Shown: positions 9,901-21,060 of the stretch, in pieces
Layout of the letters: every line of letters begins with the position of its first letter
Position numbering within the stretch: the stretch's first letter is position 1
Assembly: GCA_029706075.1 (NCBI GenBank)
Contig: JAINUG010000324.1
Span: forward strand, 362,115-426,114
Source: Aldrovandia affinis
Taxonomy: Eukaryota > Chordata > Actinopteri > Notacanthiformes > Halosauridae
DNA: 64,000 bases
Direction: 5' to 3'
Notes under the pieces: model-generated
What the model was told of the DNA's origin: nothing
Database searches by the model: none
Seen by the model: the letters and a program-made list of their open reading frames with translations, nothing else
Program-made: the position numbers and the translations under genes

Positions 9901-10450
9901 CACGCCCCCATTCGGTCTCCTTCTCCTGTATGAATCACCCCTGGATCGGCACCCACCTGCATGGCGCTCTACGCACCCTCTGGCGCCTCTGCTGTCCTCC
10001 CCCTCGCTGACACAGCCTTCAACACCCCGCGTCAGCCGGCAAACGTGCCTAATAATACACAACAGGCGCGGCTGTTACCCCCTCGCCATGGACTGCCACG
10101 GTCGCCATGCGCGTCGCAGCGTTTTCGCAACGGAGTCACGTTCCAGCCGAGGATGAATGAACGATCGAATCGTCGCCGAGCAAATGTAAATGGCTCTTTC
10201 AATTATTAAACAGAACTAGCGGGTCATCTAACTGGCTATTAACAATTTTATTTAAGGCTCTTTTATCCTCCCATGTATGCCCCTGCCTTGCTGATTGCTT
10301 TGAGAAACCTCGGGGCGCTCACGGCGGATAGCTCCCGAAAGGACACAGACCCAACTACAAGTTTGAACGAGCTTTGATTTAAGGTTTCTGGCTTTGAAAA
10401 ACAACATCTATTTCTGTTTTTCAAAGTGGCATGAGACGCCCACAATTAAA
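6823..10450. other. Intron-like sequence: AT-rich with one GC-rich block
   Basis: 6823-7600 and 8470-9650 are AT-rich with no recognised element. 7620-8460 is GC-richer, with C-rich CACCCCCAC stretches around 7930-7980 and CpGs at 8290-8440. An 11-bp perfect inverted repeat lies at 9355-9365 and 9392-9402. No exon of the formin gene was recognised here. Confidence 0.4.
9854..9904. repeat. CA microsatellite
   Basis: About 25 CA units with CGCA interruptions at the ends, preceded by C-rich CACACCCCACACCC sequence. Confidence 0.95.
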
Positions 10451-10458
10451 TATGTTTG

Positions 10459-10459
<1 letters not shown>

Positions 10460-10490
<31 letters not shown>
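10460..10490. repeat. CA microsatellite
   Basis: About 15 uninterrupted CA units, about 45 bp before the solo Tc1 end. Confidence 0.95.
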
Positions 10491-10492
<2 letters not shown>

Positions 10493-10531
10493 TAATAAAT
10501 ATAATGTCCATATTTAGTGATATTTGATTTA

Positions 10532-10690
10532 AAGTGTTCAGACCCTTTCACTTTTTCCACTTTGTTGTGTTATAGACTTAATTTAAAATGGATTAAAAAA
10601 TATATATTTTGCCATCAATCTACACACATAATGACAAAGTGAAAACCCGTTTTTAGAAATTGGTGCAAATGTATTAAAAATAAAATATAT
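10532..10690. mobile_element. Solo end of a Tc1-like transposon
   Basis: The sequence GTGTTCAGACCCTTTCAC, then AAAATGGATTAAAAAA, ATCTACACACATAATGACAA and TTTTTAGAAATTGGTGCAAA appear in the order of the long terminal repeat of the common fish Tc1 element. It reads from the outer tip inward on the plus strand. No transposase follows and no second end is present, so only about 155 bp of one end survives. Confidence 0.75.
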
Positions 10691-11690
10691 TAAATTAATT
10701 AAAAGGGGCTTTCACGTCTTCTTTGCAGAACTGAAGCCCCATATCAAGTGCTCCTTTCTTGCTTACGTTTCTTCACAGTCATGGCTGTGGCCTGTCACAG
10801 TGAGCCCTTTTCCCCGAGGAGGACTAAGGGACTGTATGTCACAGTGAGGCCCGCTCAAGTTCAATCTACCCATCACATCAGACTCAGATTAATTGTTCCT
10901 TGCGTTTATCCTGCTATCTCTTCGCAGGGATGTGTTTGCACACACAAGGCCACCATGTCTGGATAGGCCGCTGAACATAAACAGATCAGGAAATTAGCCT
11001 GACCCATCTATCATTCAAAAAAGAATGTTATTCAAAAGCTTATGACAAAAGCATTCAAGTTGTCCTTGCACACAAACTACTCACCTAGGCAACAAAAAGA
11101 ATAATAATTTTTAAAAACTGTTTTGATAGAAAACGTGTTATTCTATCTTCCAAGTGTCTACACAGACCCCTGTTTAAACGAGTGTGCTGTCTGCTTACGT
11201 GGCTCGAGACCCGACAAAAACCGCGCGATTAACACTCCGTACCAACAAACAATGGATATAGCTACCTGCACTCGGCGTGGTTGTACACAACAGCGCATTT
11301 AGACCATTGTGCTCTTCCTGAGGTAGGAAATGAGCAAGCTGTTAGGAAGGACCTCGTTCCTCCGGCGGGCTGTCATGCCAGCCCATTACGGTTATACAGT
11401 CCTAATCGATAATGAACAAGAGCAAGGGCAACTCATTAGCATTCATTGTTTTTGTTTTGTTTTGTTTTGCATAGCAGCGTCGGACCTGACGTTAATTTGT
11501 GGGGATACCGCGCGGTCGCAAACCAAACACTGCTTCTCTTCCCTCGTCGTGGGGGGGAAGCAAGACACAGTCAGCACCTATTGTCAGGCTTCACGAACAA
11601 TAAAATTGATGCGCATGGCTAGTTAACTTTTTCTTATTATCTAGGACCTCTACGTGACAGTAGGGGATTTGCTATAGACATGCACAGCAC
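10691..11690. other. Intron-like single-copy sequence
   Basis: Mixed-composition DNA between two transposon ends. No exon, RNA gene or repeat was recognised. Confidence 0.4.
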
Positions 11691-11692
11691 AC

Positions 11693-11850
11693 ATACGGTG
11701 GGTGTAAAAAGTATTCTCCCCCTTTGGCATTTTTCACACTTTCTTTCTTGGCTGAATGGATTTCATTGGGAATTCTTGCCACTGATGAACACAAAAAAAC
11801 TATAATGTCAAATAATAATAATGTCTTTTTTAAACTCTAAAGGTTTTTGT
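11693..11850. mobile_element. Solo end of a second Tc1-like family
   Basis: Starts GGTGGGTGTAAAAAGTATTC and continues with a CACACTTTCTTT / ATTTCATTGGGAATTC / CACTGATGAACACA / TATAATGTC series. The left arm of the element at 42178 has the same order of motifs, so the two belong to related families. There is no coding sequence and no partner end. Confidence 0.65.
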
Positions 11851-13384
11851 CAGGACACTGTAGGACACACATTTCCCGGCACTACGCATAATCTCTTTTG
11901 CGGCTGTGTGGCCTCGAAAATGGAAACATGGAAAATGTTCCCGCTGTACTGAAGAAAAACTGGAACATGGGAAGGCAGTCAATTTACTTATTACAAGAAG
12001 GTCACGGTCTCGCTGGTTAATCTAAACCATGCTTGCAAAAAAACACTGTCATGTGGTACGTGTATTATTACACGCAAAAGCAGCTGGCTCACAATTATCA
12101 ACCTATTTGTAACACAGGCAACTTAGAGGATAAAGAAATGTGTACGCTTGGGACTTCGGAGTCAAAGAGAGAAGCTGTATTGTTTCACTGCTGTAATACA
12201 GCAACAACACTAAAACGGAATCCATGCCAAGATAACCAAGAGAGGCCACATGCATGTAAGCCAACCTGACAAAATCTGTTTCATTTAACTGTTGTTTTTA
12301 TGGGGGGGGGGAGTGTTTCTTGGGGGGGTTCAATGGAGTCCATGGGATGAAAAGGGATATCATCCTTTATTTGAGAACCCATTGGCGTGTTTAGGATCAT
12401 CTGACTGCCCTGCAAGCTTTTTTTTCCTGTGAGTTTTGGACGGGGGTGGCCCCGGGGAGCCTTGGACTTCAAAAGCCTGCTGCAGCTCGGGGCTCGTATT
12501 ATATATTGGCCCAAATCTTGTCAGCGGGGGAGGGGGCCTTCCACACGGACTTACGTGAGCTAAACGCTACCACATGTTAATTTCCGGAAAAGCCGAGAGG
12601 GAAGGCCAGAGTGCGAAGGCCGAGAGAAATATAAAACAAGTGCCTGCGATGAAATCGGGGGCCAGTGTCAATGGCAGGTCTTCCGCAAATGCATCTCAGG
12701 CAGAGGCGAGGCACAGCCGAGCAGACAATGTGGAGTCTTGCTGTCCACGGGGCAATTTATTCCCGGAATGTGCAGTCTGCCTACAAAGATGTACCGTGCC
12801 CTCCATCTCTCTGACTCGAGTACGAGCCGGGTAGAACTGAGCGGGCGAGAGCTGCCAGCCCTTTCCAAGGAGATGAATTCTGTCTGTGTAAGTGAGCTGA
12901 TGGTGTACAATCCCCCGGCTCACTTTTCAGACTCCGGCTTCCTTAAGATTTTGGACACGCTTGTTCGACTTGTAGGCCTCAGCTGCTTTGCGGCTTGATG
13001 GAAATGGAAAGGAAGCTTTTTTTTTTTTTTTTTTCAAAAAAAGCCTTGTGTTTTTTAGCCCCCGCGTTTCTGTCGGTTGTCCGACAGGCTCCACAAGGAA
13101 GCGTTAAGAGTCGCGCGACAGCGGCGATACATCTGTCATTCCCGAGACGTCATCGGAGACGTCTTCCGCTTTGAAACGAAGCGTTCCCCGCTGCGTTGAA
13201 ACGGGCAGGTCCGTGGATCGCGTCACCAGACCGTCCTTTTGAGAATTCGTTAAGTCGCGTCCTCCTTAGGTCTCGTTAACGGCGCGCGCCTCTCGACGAG
13301 CGCGCGCGCTCCATCTAGCCGCCGCCCCTCGTGAACGCCGCTCTCCCCACCCCCTGCGCCCGCTCTGCCTCTGCCTCTAAATGC
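11851..13384. other. Single-copy sequence with a CpG-rich end
   Basis: Mostly non-repetitive. G-runs occur at 12302-12331 and a T-run at 13018-13035. From about 13085 to 13345 the sequence is rich in CpG, with GCGCGCG-type strings at about 13280-13310. No exon recognised. Confidence 0.4.
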
Positions 13385-13865
13385 TCCAGTGGGTTTGATT
13401 ATGGCATCGTTACTCGCAATCTGTGCCGCGCGCCATTCCTAGAACCAATATCCACGCGCGTAATGGCAACACTTCTATAACAGGTATTTAATGGCCAGCT
13501 CTCTTTGTCACAAATGAGTCTGCATTAGGACCCGAGCTTTATGGGGGGGGGGCTATTGGACTGGCTGGCGTCGGTTGATCACCAATCGGTGACCGCGCAT
13601 GGCCATATTACCAGATTGGGTTTTATGTTTAATGTGCCTGTAAAGCGGAGGTACTCTGATCTAATTGCCCATTTACAGGGCCTCGGTAGCCGCCGTTAAA
13701 CACGCATACCGCGGCTCCCCGTCTTCTGCGGGACAAGTTCAATGGAGACCGCCGCCTTCGATGCTGACCCGTAACAATAAAGCGCTAAACCCCCTTGACC
13801 TATTTCATCAGCCAGACTGAAAACAAATAAATCGAGAGGTGTTATATCTCAACTCAAAAGCCAGG
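13385..13865. promoter_or_regulatory. Candidate non-coding regulatory block
   Basis: A repeat-free block that mixes GC-rich and AT-rich words, has no usable open frame, and includes TAATTGCCC, TTGATCACCAATCGGTGACC and CAATAAAGCGCTAAA. This texture is common in conserved enhancers of vertebrate developmental genes. Conservation itself cannot be seen from one sequence, so this is an inference. Confidence 0.25.
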
Positions 13866-14269
13866 GGTGAGAGGAAAGAGTAATCTTTTATGGAATGAAA
13901 AAAAAACACCCAAAAAGAAACATTTCATTTTCTCGAAATTATTAGTATTGTTGTGCTTTGTTCTTGCTGTTTTTATAGCTGGTTATGTTCCATATTGTTT
14001 TTCTCCTGGCTTTTATTTCCCCCTCCCCTTATTTATTCCTCAGTATTATTCTGACAGTTTTAAAATGCCCTGGAAACACAGGTTGATTTTGACGCGACTT
14101 GGTAGGTCCGTTTGCGACAATCGAACGTGCGCTCTTTTTTTACCACATTGTCCACGTGGCATGGCTGTAATACAGGAATGTGTGCTATGATGTTTGAAAT
14201 GAGTCTATTACAATATGTGGACGCAGTGAAGAAAATGCTAAATCTTGGCACTAATCTTTTATTGTAAAA

Positions 14270-14605
14270 AGACATTTAAAAAAAATCTTATGAACCACAA
14301 CATTAGCAGTAAATGATCCTCAGGCATTTATAATGTCTGTTAATTAGCAGTTATGAGGTAAAACAATATGGCTGAGAGAGCTCGCAGATATAAATGCAAG
14401 GCCATAAATCCTACCAAAGACCATTCGTCCTACCGATCCTCCCATTTCTGAATGTGAAGTGACACTTTTCTGTCTCGGGGAGGTTACCGAAACCCCACCT
14501 CAGGCAAACGACATTGATCAGTGGCGCAATAACAGTGAATTTAATTTCCACTGTTCGAAAATATTCATTAAAAATCGCTATTAACCGTGGAGTTCTCAAA
14601 CTAGC
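14270..14605. promoter_or_regulatory. Candidate non-coding regulatory block, AT-rich
   Basis: An AT-rich, repeat-free stretch with GTTAATTAGCAG, TATAAATGCAAGGCCATAAA and GTGAATTTAATTTCC motifs and stops in all frames. It lies just left of the locally duplicated segment. The enhancer role is inferred only from composition. Confidence 0.25.
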
Positions 14606-14610
14606 GACAT

Positions 14611-14700
14611 ATGTTCTTCTCACAAGGAACAATTTTGCCTCGAGGACCCTTAAGGCCTACCTTATTGAATTTTCCTACCGTTTTGAATATTTTGTGAAAT
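14611..14700 (+). repeat. Local duplicate segment, copy A
   Basis: Opens with GTTCTTCTCACAAGGAACA and ends with TTTTGAATATTTTGTGAAAT. A diverged second copy begins at 14875 and, after an inserted V-SINE, continues at 15106-15162. The two are about three-quarters identical by eye over the later part. It matches no family I recognise. Confidence 0.6.
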
Positions 14701-14874
14701 TAATATTCAGTCCTTATGAACCACTGGCCTCAGATAAGTGGGGGCTTTTTCCAATACCTCTACCGTGGGATATGGCATTTGGTGGCATTGTAATTGTTAA
14801 TTAAATTAAAATTACCCCTTTTTCGCAGCTAAAAACTACACAAAATTGTTTTTTAATAAAAACTTGCTACAGAG

Positions 14875-15162
14875 GTTCTTCTCCTCACAAGGAACATCCG
14901 TTTAGTATAATGGTTAGGGAAATGGGCTTGTAATGCAAAGGTTGTACATTCAATTCCCAGGTGGGACGCTGTAACCTTGGGTAAGGTGCTTAACCGGAGT
15001 TGCTTCAGTAAATATGCAGCTGTACCAATGGGTTGAATGTAAAGACAAGGCTGCCGGTCGCTCTAGATGATGCATTTCCTCGATGCCTGTAATGTCATTT
15101 AGCACCAAGGGCCCAGAAGGCCTGCTGTATTGGGACCTCCACCATTTTGAATAGTTTGTGAA
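14875..15162 (+). repeat. Local duplicate segment, copy B, split by a V-SINE
   Basis: The first part, 14875-14896 (GTTCTTCTCCTCACAAGGAACA), and the second part, 15106-15162 (ending TTTTGAATAGTTTGTGAAAC), align with copy A at 14611-14700. The V-SINE occupies the gap, so the duplication is older than the SINE insertion. Confidence 0.55.
14897..15100 (+). mobile_element. V-SINE, old and diverged copy
   Basis: tRNA-like head with TATAATGGTTAGGGAAATGG, B box CATTCAATTCCCAGGTGGGA at about 14947-14966, then the conserved V-SINE body (CCTTGGGTAAGGTGCTTAAC, TTGCTTCAGTAAATATGCAG, CTGTACCAATGG). The tail (GTCGCTCTAGATGATGCAT) is strongly mutated compared with the copies at 31121, 36369 and 37927, so this is the oldest of the four V-SINEs in the window. 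Confidence 0.85.
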
Positions 15163-15179
15163 ACAAACCTTTTGCATTT

Positions 15180-16190
15180 ACGTCAAAACTTGTACGACAG
15201 CATCGCTCACTGTAAAACGATGACAATAACTGCACGTTGAACTACAATTAAATTCATTTGTAACTACCTGTTAAAAACGCCAAATTATACTTGCAAAAAT
15301 AATTGCATCAAGAAAAATAAAAGGATAATATTTATGATTTGGATTATAAGAGGTTAAAGCGCACTTTGTTTTTGAGCTTCTCAGGTAACTGTCCACTGGT
15401 AAGGTTCTGCAATTTATCCTGCATGAAACAGCCTGGCTCTCCACAACCGAGGATTACCGAAATGGGACCCCTTGCATCAAAACGCAAACGCTGCATGACC
15501 AGCCAGCTCCAGCCGTGACCAATTTTTCCCTTCGACTTGGGCTAAACAGAGGTCTCTGCCTCGCACCCCAAAGCCAATTTACCGTCTGGATACAAAGCCC
15601 CGCGACTTTGTTCATCCCTCAATCTTCCATCTCCACGCGTGTTCCTTCTCTCTTTCTCTCTCTCTCAAAAAAAAAAAAAAAGCAATCCTTTTCCCTTTCA
15701 CTCGGGGGGTCTGAAATTGTCTCTTTTTCTTTTGGACTGGCGAACTGGCATCGATCGGATAAGAGCACTCAATAAAAAGGAGAAAAAAAATACACACACA
15801 AATTGAATCTGAGCAAAGCATAACAAAGACCCCAGGATGGAGATAAGTGCTTAATGTACAACCCAAACTTAGAGCGGAGGTTTCTGCGGTTAGTCAAGCG
15901 GATTTTGATTATGTGGTCTGGAAATTAGTGTCTGCAGCCATTCATCAGAAGCGATCTATTATTAGGCGAGCAATTTTGAGATTTCTTTCCCTGGCCTTAA
16001 AAGAGCCTTCTTGTTTGTTGATGTACAAAGATGTTCATTATGAATACCTGATGGCAGCTGAATGAGTATAATTTGGATCTCGTCTGATAGCTTTCAGATG
16101 TCAAGTTATTGGGGGCCATCTCTCGTTACGCCCTGACCTTCACGCGGCTCGGGCGAGCCATCTCCCAACTTCGAAAAAAAAAAAAAAAAA
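15180..16190. other. Single-copy sequence
   Basis: Mixed DNA with a CT run and an A run at about 15645-15681. The section 15840-16080 is AT-rich, with no useful frame and enhancer-like texture. A poly-A tract lies at 16174-16190. No exon recognised. Confidence 0.4.
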
Positions 16191-16233
16191 CAAGGTGAAA
16201 AGAATTGAAATCGCAGCTGGCTGGCTGGGTGTG

Positions 16234-16271
16234 CGGTGGGGGAGGGGAGGGGAGGGGAGAGGAGGGGGTGC
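16234..16271 (+). other. Strong potential G-quadruplex
   Basis: GGGGG, GGGG, GGGG and GGGG are separated by single A bases, followed by further G-runs. Short single-base loops make this one of the most stable predicted quadruplex types. Confidence 0.8.
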
Positions 16272-16379
16272 GGTCCCTGCGAACGATGAAGCCGAGCCCT
16301 CATCCATGCAATTATCATCACCCATAATGACAACGGGAGGGGGAGAGCGAGGAGACTTAATGATAATGATAATGGCGAT

Positions 16380-16640
16380 AATCAAACTCGTCTCCCGCGC
16401 ACTTGCGCGTCGGATAATGGCGAGGCGCAATGCGGGAACGGCCCGATGGCTTCCACGCTCCTCCGGCTCTCCGAGGTCGTCCGCGCGACCCTGCAGCTGG
16501 ATCCGCCGGCGGGCGGGGCGACCGCGCGAGCGCTGCTGTGTGGCCCGGCCCCATGCCGGCCCCCGTAATTGTTTCAGTGTGGAGTCAGAGAGGGCCCAGC
16601 GCGGCCGGAGGTGAGCTGGGGAGGTGGGGTGGTTCCGCCC
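16380..16640. other. CpG-rich block
   Basis: High density of CG dinucleotides (CTCCCGCGCACTTGCGCGTCG and similar). It could be an unmethylated island or alternative promoter, but no transcript signal was seen. It is preceded by (GATAAT)n-like AT sequence at 16358-16382. Confidence 0.5.
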
Positions 16641-18330
16641 CCGCCGGTGTGAGCTTAAATCCACCCCCCCCTCTACCCCTCTACCCCCACCCCACCCCCA
16701 TCCTCAGAGATACCCCTCCTAACACACCCAAAAGACTGGCTGAGCATTAAATTCAAACCAAATTGCACTGTGAGCACGTTCTGTAATTCGCTCTGGATAG
16801 GGGTGTCCGCTACATGACTAAATGCAATCGTAACGAGGCCACAGCCTTTTTCTGCCGCAAAGTCGTGGGGCCGACGCGAGTTTGGGACTCTGAGGAGGGC
16901 GCCGCGCGTCACACCCCTCAGGACGGAGGCGTGATGGTTTTTGGAGCCGGATAGAGTGCCGCCACCGGTCACTGGCGCTGCCGTATAAGTTTATGAAGCA
17001 CACGCCATAACTCAAGGACACGGAGAAGTCACCAACTGTTTCTATCAAGCGGCCCGGCTGCTCCTCTGCACTTATCGCTCCTCCCTGGTTTGTAGTGGTA
17101 GTTGTGTGCAGACCGATTAAATAAACCATCAGCCTCCTGCCACAGCTCAATAGATGCCTCCTCTTCTGATTCCTCCCAGAGTGCGTTTTCGGCTTTATGC
17201 CGCCGCCGTCTCCCGCGCTGTGTACTTCTTATATGTGCGCTTGTACAAAAAAACACTGGTTATTCTGTTGACACATGACGTTATTGAAGGGTTATTTTGC
17301 CTTGGTTGCAGGCAGTCCCTCTCGGCTCCTGACACCTGACACCTGACACTGAACAGGAGATTTCATGACAGCTTGATATTTCACTCGCAATTTCCGCTAC
17401 ACAAACAAAGTTTTAAGTCACGATATGATGTCAGCGCGCACATGTCAAATAATTTCACAGAGAATTGTGACAAACGAAAAAACTATTGCTACAAAAACTA
17501 AGATGTGTAGCAGGCATTCATTTTTACAGCACAAAATACATGTGGCTTTTTACTAGCTTTATTATCACGGAGGAACAGGGGGGCTTTATGTCAACACCTT
17601 ATTGCCTAGAACAGAACACAGAATTCAGCAAATTGGGCTAAGAAGGAACAAGATGCAGCCATTTTGGGAATTGAATGTAATTGGGGATTGAATAGAAGCC
17701 ATGATGCAACACACTGCGGGGCGCCAAACGCCGTGCGCCAACACTGTGACCTTCGACCACTTGCCAGAGCAGCAACAAAACGGGAGCGTGTGACACGAAA
17801 GCGTGCAAGCGGTTGAACCCGTCGCCGTAGCGACTCCTTTATCGTGTTATCGTTTATGTGCGTCGCATTTCGGAGAGAACAGGTTTGTAGGGGAGCAGGT
17901 CTCCCCTCCTCTCCTCATCCTACTCCTCTACTCCTCTCTGTAGACTGGGGCAACGGTGAGATCCTGATCAGAACCTGGAGAAGAGGCCTCCCAAGCCACC
18001 CCGCAGTGGGAGCTTCCTCCGTCTCCCCCCCAGACCAGCCCGGCGTTTTCCCCAGAAGGGCGGCGCCACCGTGAGAGGGGTGTGCAGAGAGGCTCGGGTG
18101 ACCGTTAGCTTCACCCCGCCGACCCAGTTTGAGCATTCGGCGCCCTGCGCGCGCCCGGGCAGATGTCACGGCCCGGGATGTAGAGCAGAGGCTTGAGCGG
18201 GGCCGGCGGGCAGCTCGCTGGATAACTGATGTCCCTGCGGTGTTCATTAGCGCTCGCGCATCCACCGCCACGCACTGACAGCAGGCCCCGCTCATCAGCC
18301 CGTACACAGGCTGTCTGCCCCGCGCTCCCT
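16641..18330. other. Single-copy sequence, no gene recognised
   Basis: Includes a C-rich run at 16660-16705 and three tandem CCTGACA units at about 17327-17348. CpG-rich parts occur near 18120-18220. No exon or mobile element recognised. Confidence 0.4.
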
Positions 18331-18339
18331 GCCCCTGTA

Positions 18340-18365
18340 TCTCTCTCTCTCTCTCTCTCTCTCTC
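18340..18365. repeat. CT microsatellite
   Basis: About 13 CT units. Confidence 0.9.
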
Positions 18366-18450
18366 ATCAGGAAACGGGGACTGACCAGTATATCTTTCTT
18401 AAAAATGAGCTTTTCTTCTGTCTGTGTCTTCCATAAAAGGGAGAGGAGAA

Positions 18451-18475
18451 GCTCTCTCTCTCTCTCTCTCTCTCC
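18451..18475. repeat. CT microsatellite
   Basis: About 12 CT units immediately before the dispersed repeat at 18486. Confidence 0.9.
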
Positions 18476-18485
18476 TCTCACCCGC

Positions 18486-18640
18486 AACCCCACTACCCTG
18501 AGGCAAGCAAGATTATGGGATTGTCCAGCCTGCTGGTAGCTAAAAGCTAAACATTGCATCACTCCAAGGCTGGTGACATCTTTGCTGCGCACTGTTGAGT
18601 GCATTTCCTTGGTACTTCAAATGGTCTCTTCGCTTCCTCT
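18486..18640 (+). repeat. Unnamed dispersed repeat, copy 1
   Basis: About 155 bp, roughly 90% identical by eye to 24901-25058 in the same orientation. Shared words include GATTATGGGATTGTCCAGCC, CAAGGCTGGTGACATCTTTG and TTGGTACTTCAAATGGTCTC. Both copies run into CT-rich DNA on the right. I see no tRNA promoter, terminal inverted repeat or open frame, and I do not recognise the family. Confidence 0.85.
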
Positions 18641-20830
18641 CTCTCTGCCCTGTATCCTGGACTCTCTTTCTACCTCTCTCTCTCTACTGTTATGCTTCTC
18701 ACGGTGTAAAAGTAGTGTCAATATTGTGTCACTATAGCGTCAATCGTGGTCTTGATACCATTCGAGTGGGGTATATATTTTAGTTTAACTGCCCACAGTC
18801 CAAGAGGCTGGTTACCAGTGCTAGTGTGAGGGCTGGCTATAGTTCTCCATTAACCCAAAACCTAAACTGAAACACTTTGTTAAGTCTAAATCTAAATCCT
18901 TTTTTGTACTCTATTTTTTTGTTTGTTTGTCTTCCCAGCATCCTCTCTGTTTACCCCCCATTACTCCCTAATAATGGCCCTCTCTCTCCACTGATCCCTG
19001 CTCCAGTCCAGGATACCGGGCAGCTCAGCAGTTAAACTTGGAAATAATGACAGCCAGGCCGTGGTCTCTGTTCCTCTCCAGTTTCCAGAGCCCGTGCCAC
19101 AAGATGATGGAAGTCCTAATTGCCAATTAAAGCATTACTTCTTCGTGTGATGTAATGGCTCCGTCATCTGGACGTGCTTGCACTCTGCTGTAGGCTGTCA
19201 CGTTGATAGCTGATCCGCTTTTGAAGCCAAGGTGCAGCATGGGAGACAGGACTAGAGTCTACTCGCCTTATTCCTTCAGAAGGACGAGAAATTCACAGTA
19301 AAAACGATGCTGACTGACAAGCCCCCTACCAAAGAGGTGGCTGGAAAATACCAGCTCATTATGAGATTTATGTTTCAAACTGAGGTTGAGCTTAATCCTG
19401 TTTTCTTGAAGGTTGACCAGCAGGACTGATCCTATTTGTCCACCACGGTGGGAAATGACTTAAGAATAACTTCACAAGCCCCGATGCTGCATATGTCAAG
19501 GGTTCCTATAGGATAAGAGAAAAGACGGTTTTTCGTTCTTGGCAGACAGGCATCACACTTGTTAGGTGGAGCTGGGCTTATCCCGAGGAGTCCACAGTGG
19601 AGTAGATGTATGCAGTATAATTGTGAGTCCCCAATCCTCCAAAAGACCAAATGCTCCCAGGATGCACTGCGCCGCCTCTTTGCAGAATCCCATTGAATCC
19701 TTTTCCTGACAACAAACGGATCTTGACAGGCGGCGGGCCCCCTGAACAGAGCCTCGATTCCGCTTCATTTCCATTGTGAACGTTTTACAGATTCCTGCGT
19801 GTCACTTCCTGCGGCCCAGCGCTCACAGGCCACACGGGCGACTGGCACGTCTCACTGCTGGCACCGCTCGGGCCCAAAGCCGAGAGGAACGCACGCACAC
19901 GGGCGCTGGACTCTGAGTCCCGGCGGAGCGCAGCGGTGGCGGGAATCTACGGCGCTTTGCTGAGAGGTCTAATTTCTCTCGTTGTTTTTCTTTCGTTTCT
20001 GTTTTTACATTTCAGGGGTCATTATGTTTGGCCGCTTGGCTCAATCACGGATCAAATCCGGTGGGACGCTCATGCAAGAACAGGAAATGGAGGAGAACAA
20101 ATAAAAAGGAAAAAAACAAAGACTGTTTGCAAAAACAGCTTGCGAGCGGTCCAGTGTGGGGGTCGGGAATGCGGCGAAACGGAGCCAGCTGTTATTCGAC
20201 ACCCCGATGAGACTTGCGGGGTCGCGCCAAACTCCCACCCATGCTGCTCCTCTGGCCTGTCCTGTTGCCCCCCCCACCACCCCACCCCCCTCTCACCAGA
20301 ACAAGCCCACTCACTCGAACAATAGTCCGGCATGTTCTACATTAACCACTTCCTGTGATCACGGTCATGCCCCGGAGCAGGGGAACGATTCAGTCACACG
20401 GATCTTTTCAGCGGAGACGGAGAAGGGCGGAGGAGAGAAGAGAGGAAAAACTGAGCGTTAAAAGAAATTATGAAATAATACGATAGAGGGGGAAAATAAA
20501 CTGACCTTATCTGAAAAAGTATTACAGCCACTTAGATATACCATCCTATCAAACATCAATTGTTTTACATCTTGGCTACCGACAAAACTAATAGCACATT
20601 GTGGTTACAGCTCTGTGATCCTCCGCGTTGTTTACGTTTAACGACGAGCACTGCGGCGGGTTTAGAGTCATGACAGCAGTCGGTAATGCTTCAAAACCTC
20701 AGTGCGCAGGTGAACATAGGTGTCGGGATGCAATTTAGCAACAGGTAGGCCTGTTTCAAAGAGAGCCCAGCCTTCGCCGAGAGAAAGCGAGTCCACGGTG
20801 AAAATGGAAATTAAATCTTGCACTCAATAA
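18641..20830. other. Single-copy sequence, no gene recognised
   Basis: Ordinary mixed DNA. The right part has C-rich CCCCCCCACCACCCC around 20270-20290. Open frames across it have no recognisable product. Confidence 0.4.
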
Positions 20831-21060
20831 GCTTTTCAGGCGCACGCAGGCCTCGATTGCTCAATAAATAGGATTCTGACCCCCTGTGTATTAAAGCGGA
20901 TGCTCCAACAGTTACGGTGCATAAACTGAACTCCGGGCACTTCCTGGCAGGCTGAATTATGAGCAGTTCACAAGACCTGCTTTCCCTACGCCTGGATTAC
21001 TCTTGGATAGCATTAACCCAAGCAATAATAGCGGCTCCACGATTTTAAGCCTGTCACTAC
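20830..21060. promoter_or_regulatory. Candidate non-coding regulatory block
   Basis: A repeat-free block with CAATAAATAGGATTCTGACC, GCATAAACTGAACTCCGG and CCAAGCAATAATAGCGGC words and stops in all frames. The composition is like conserved enhancers. This is an inference only. Confidence 0.22.
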
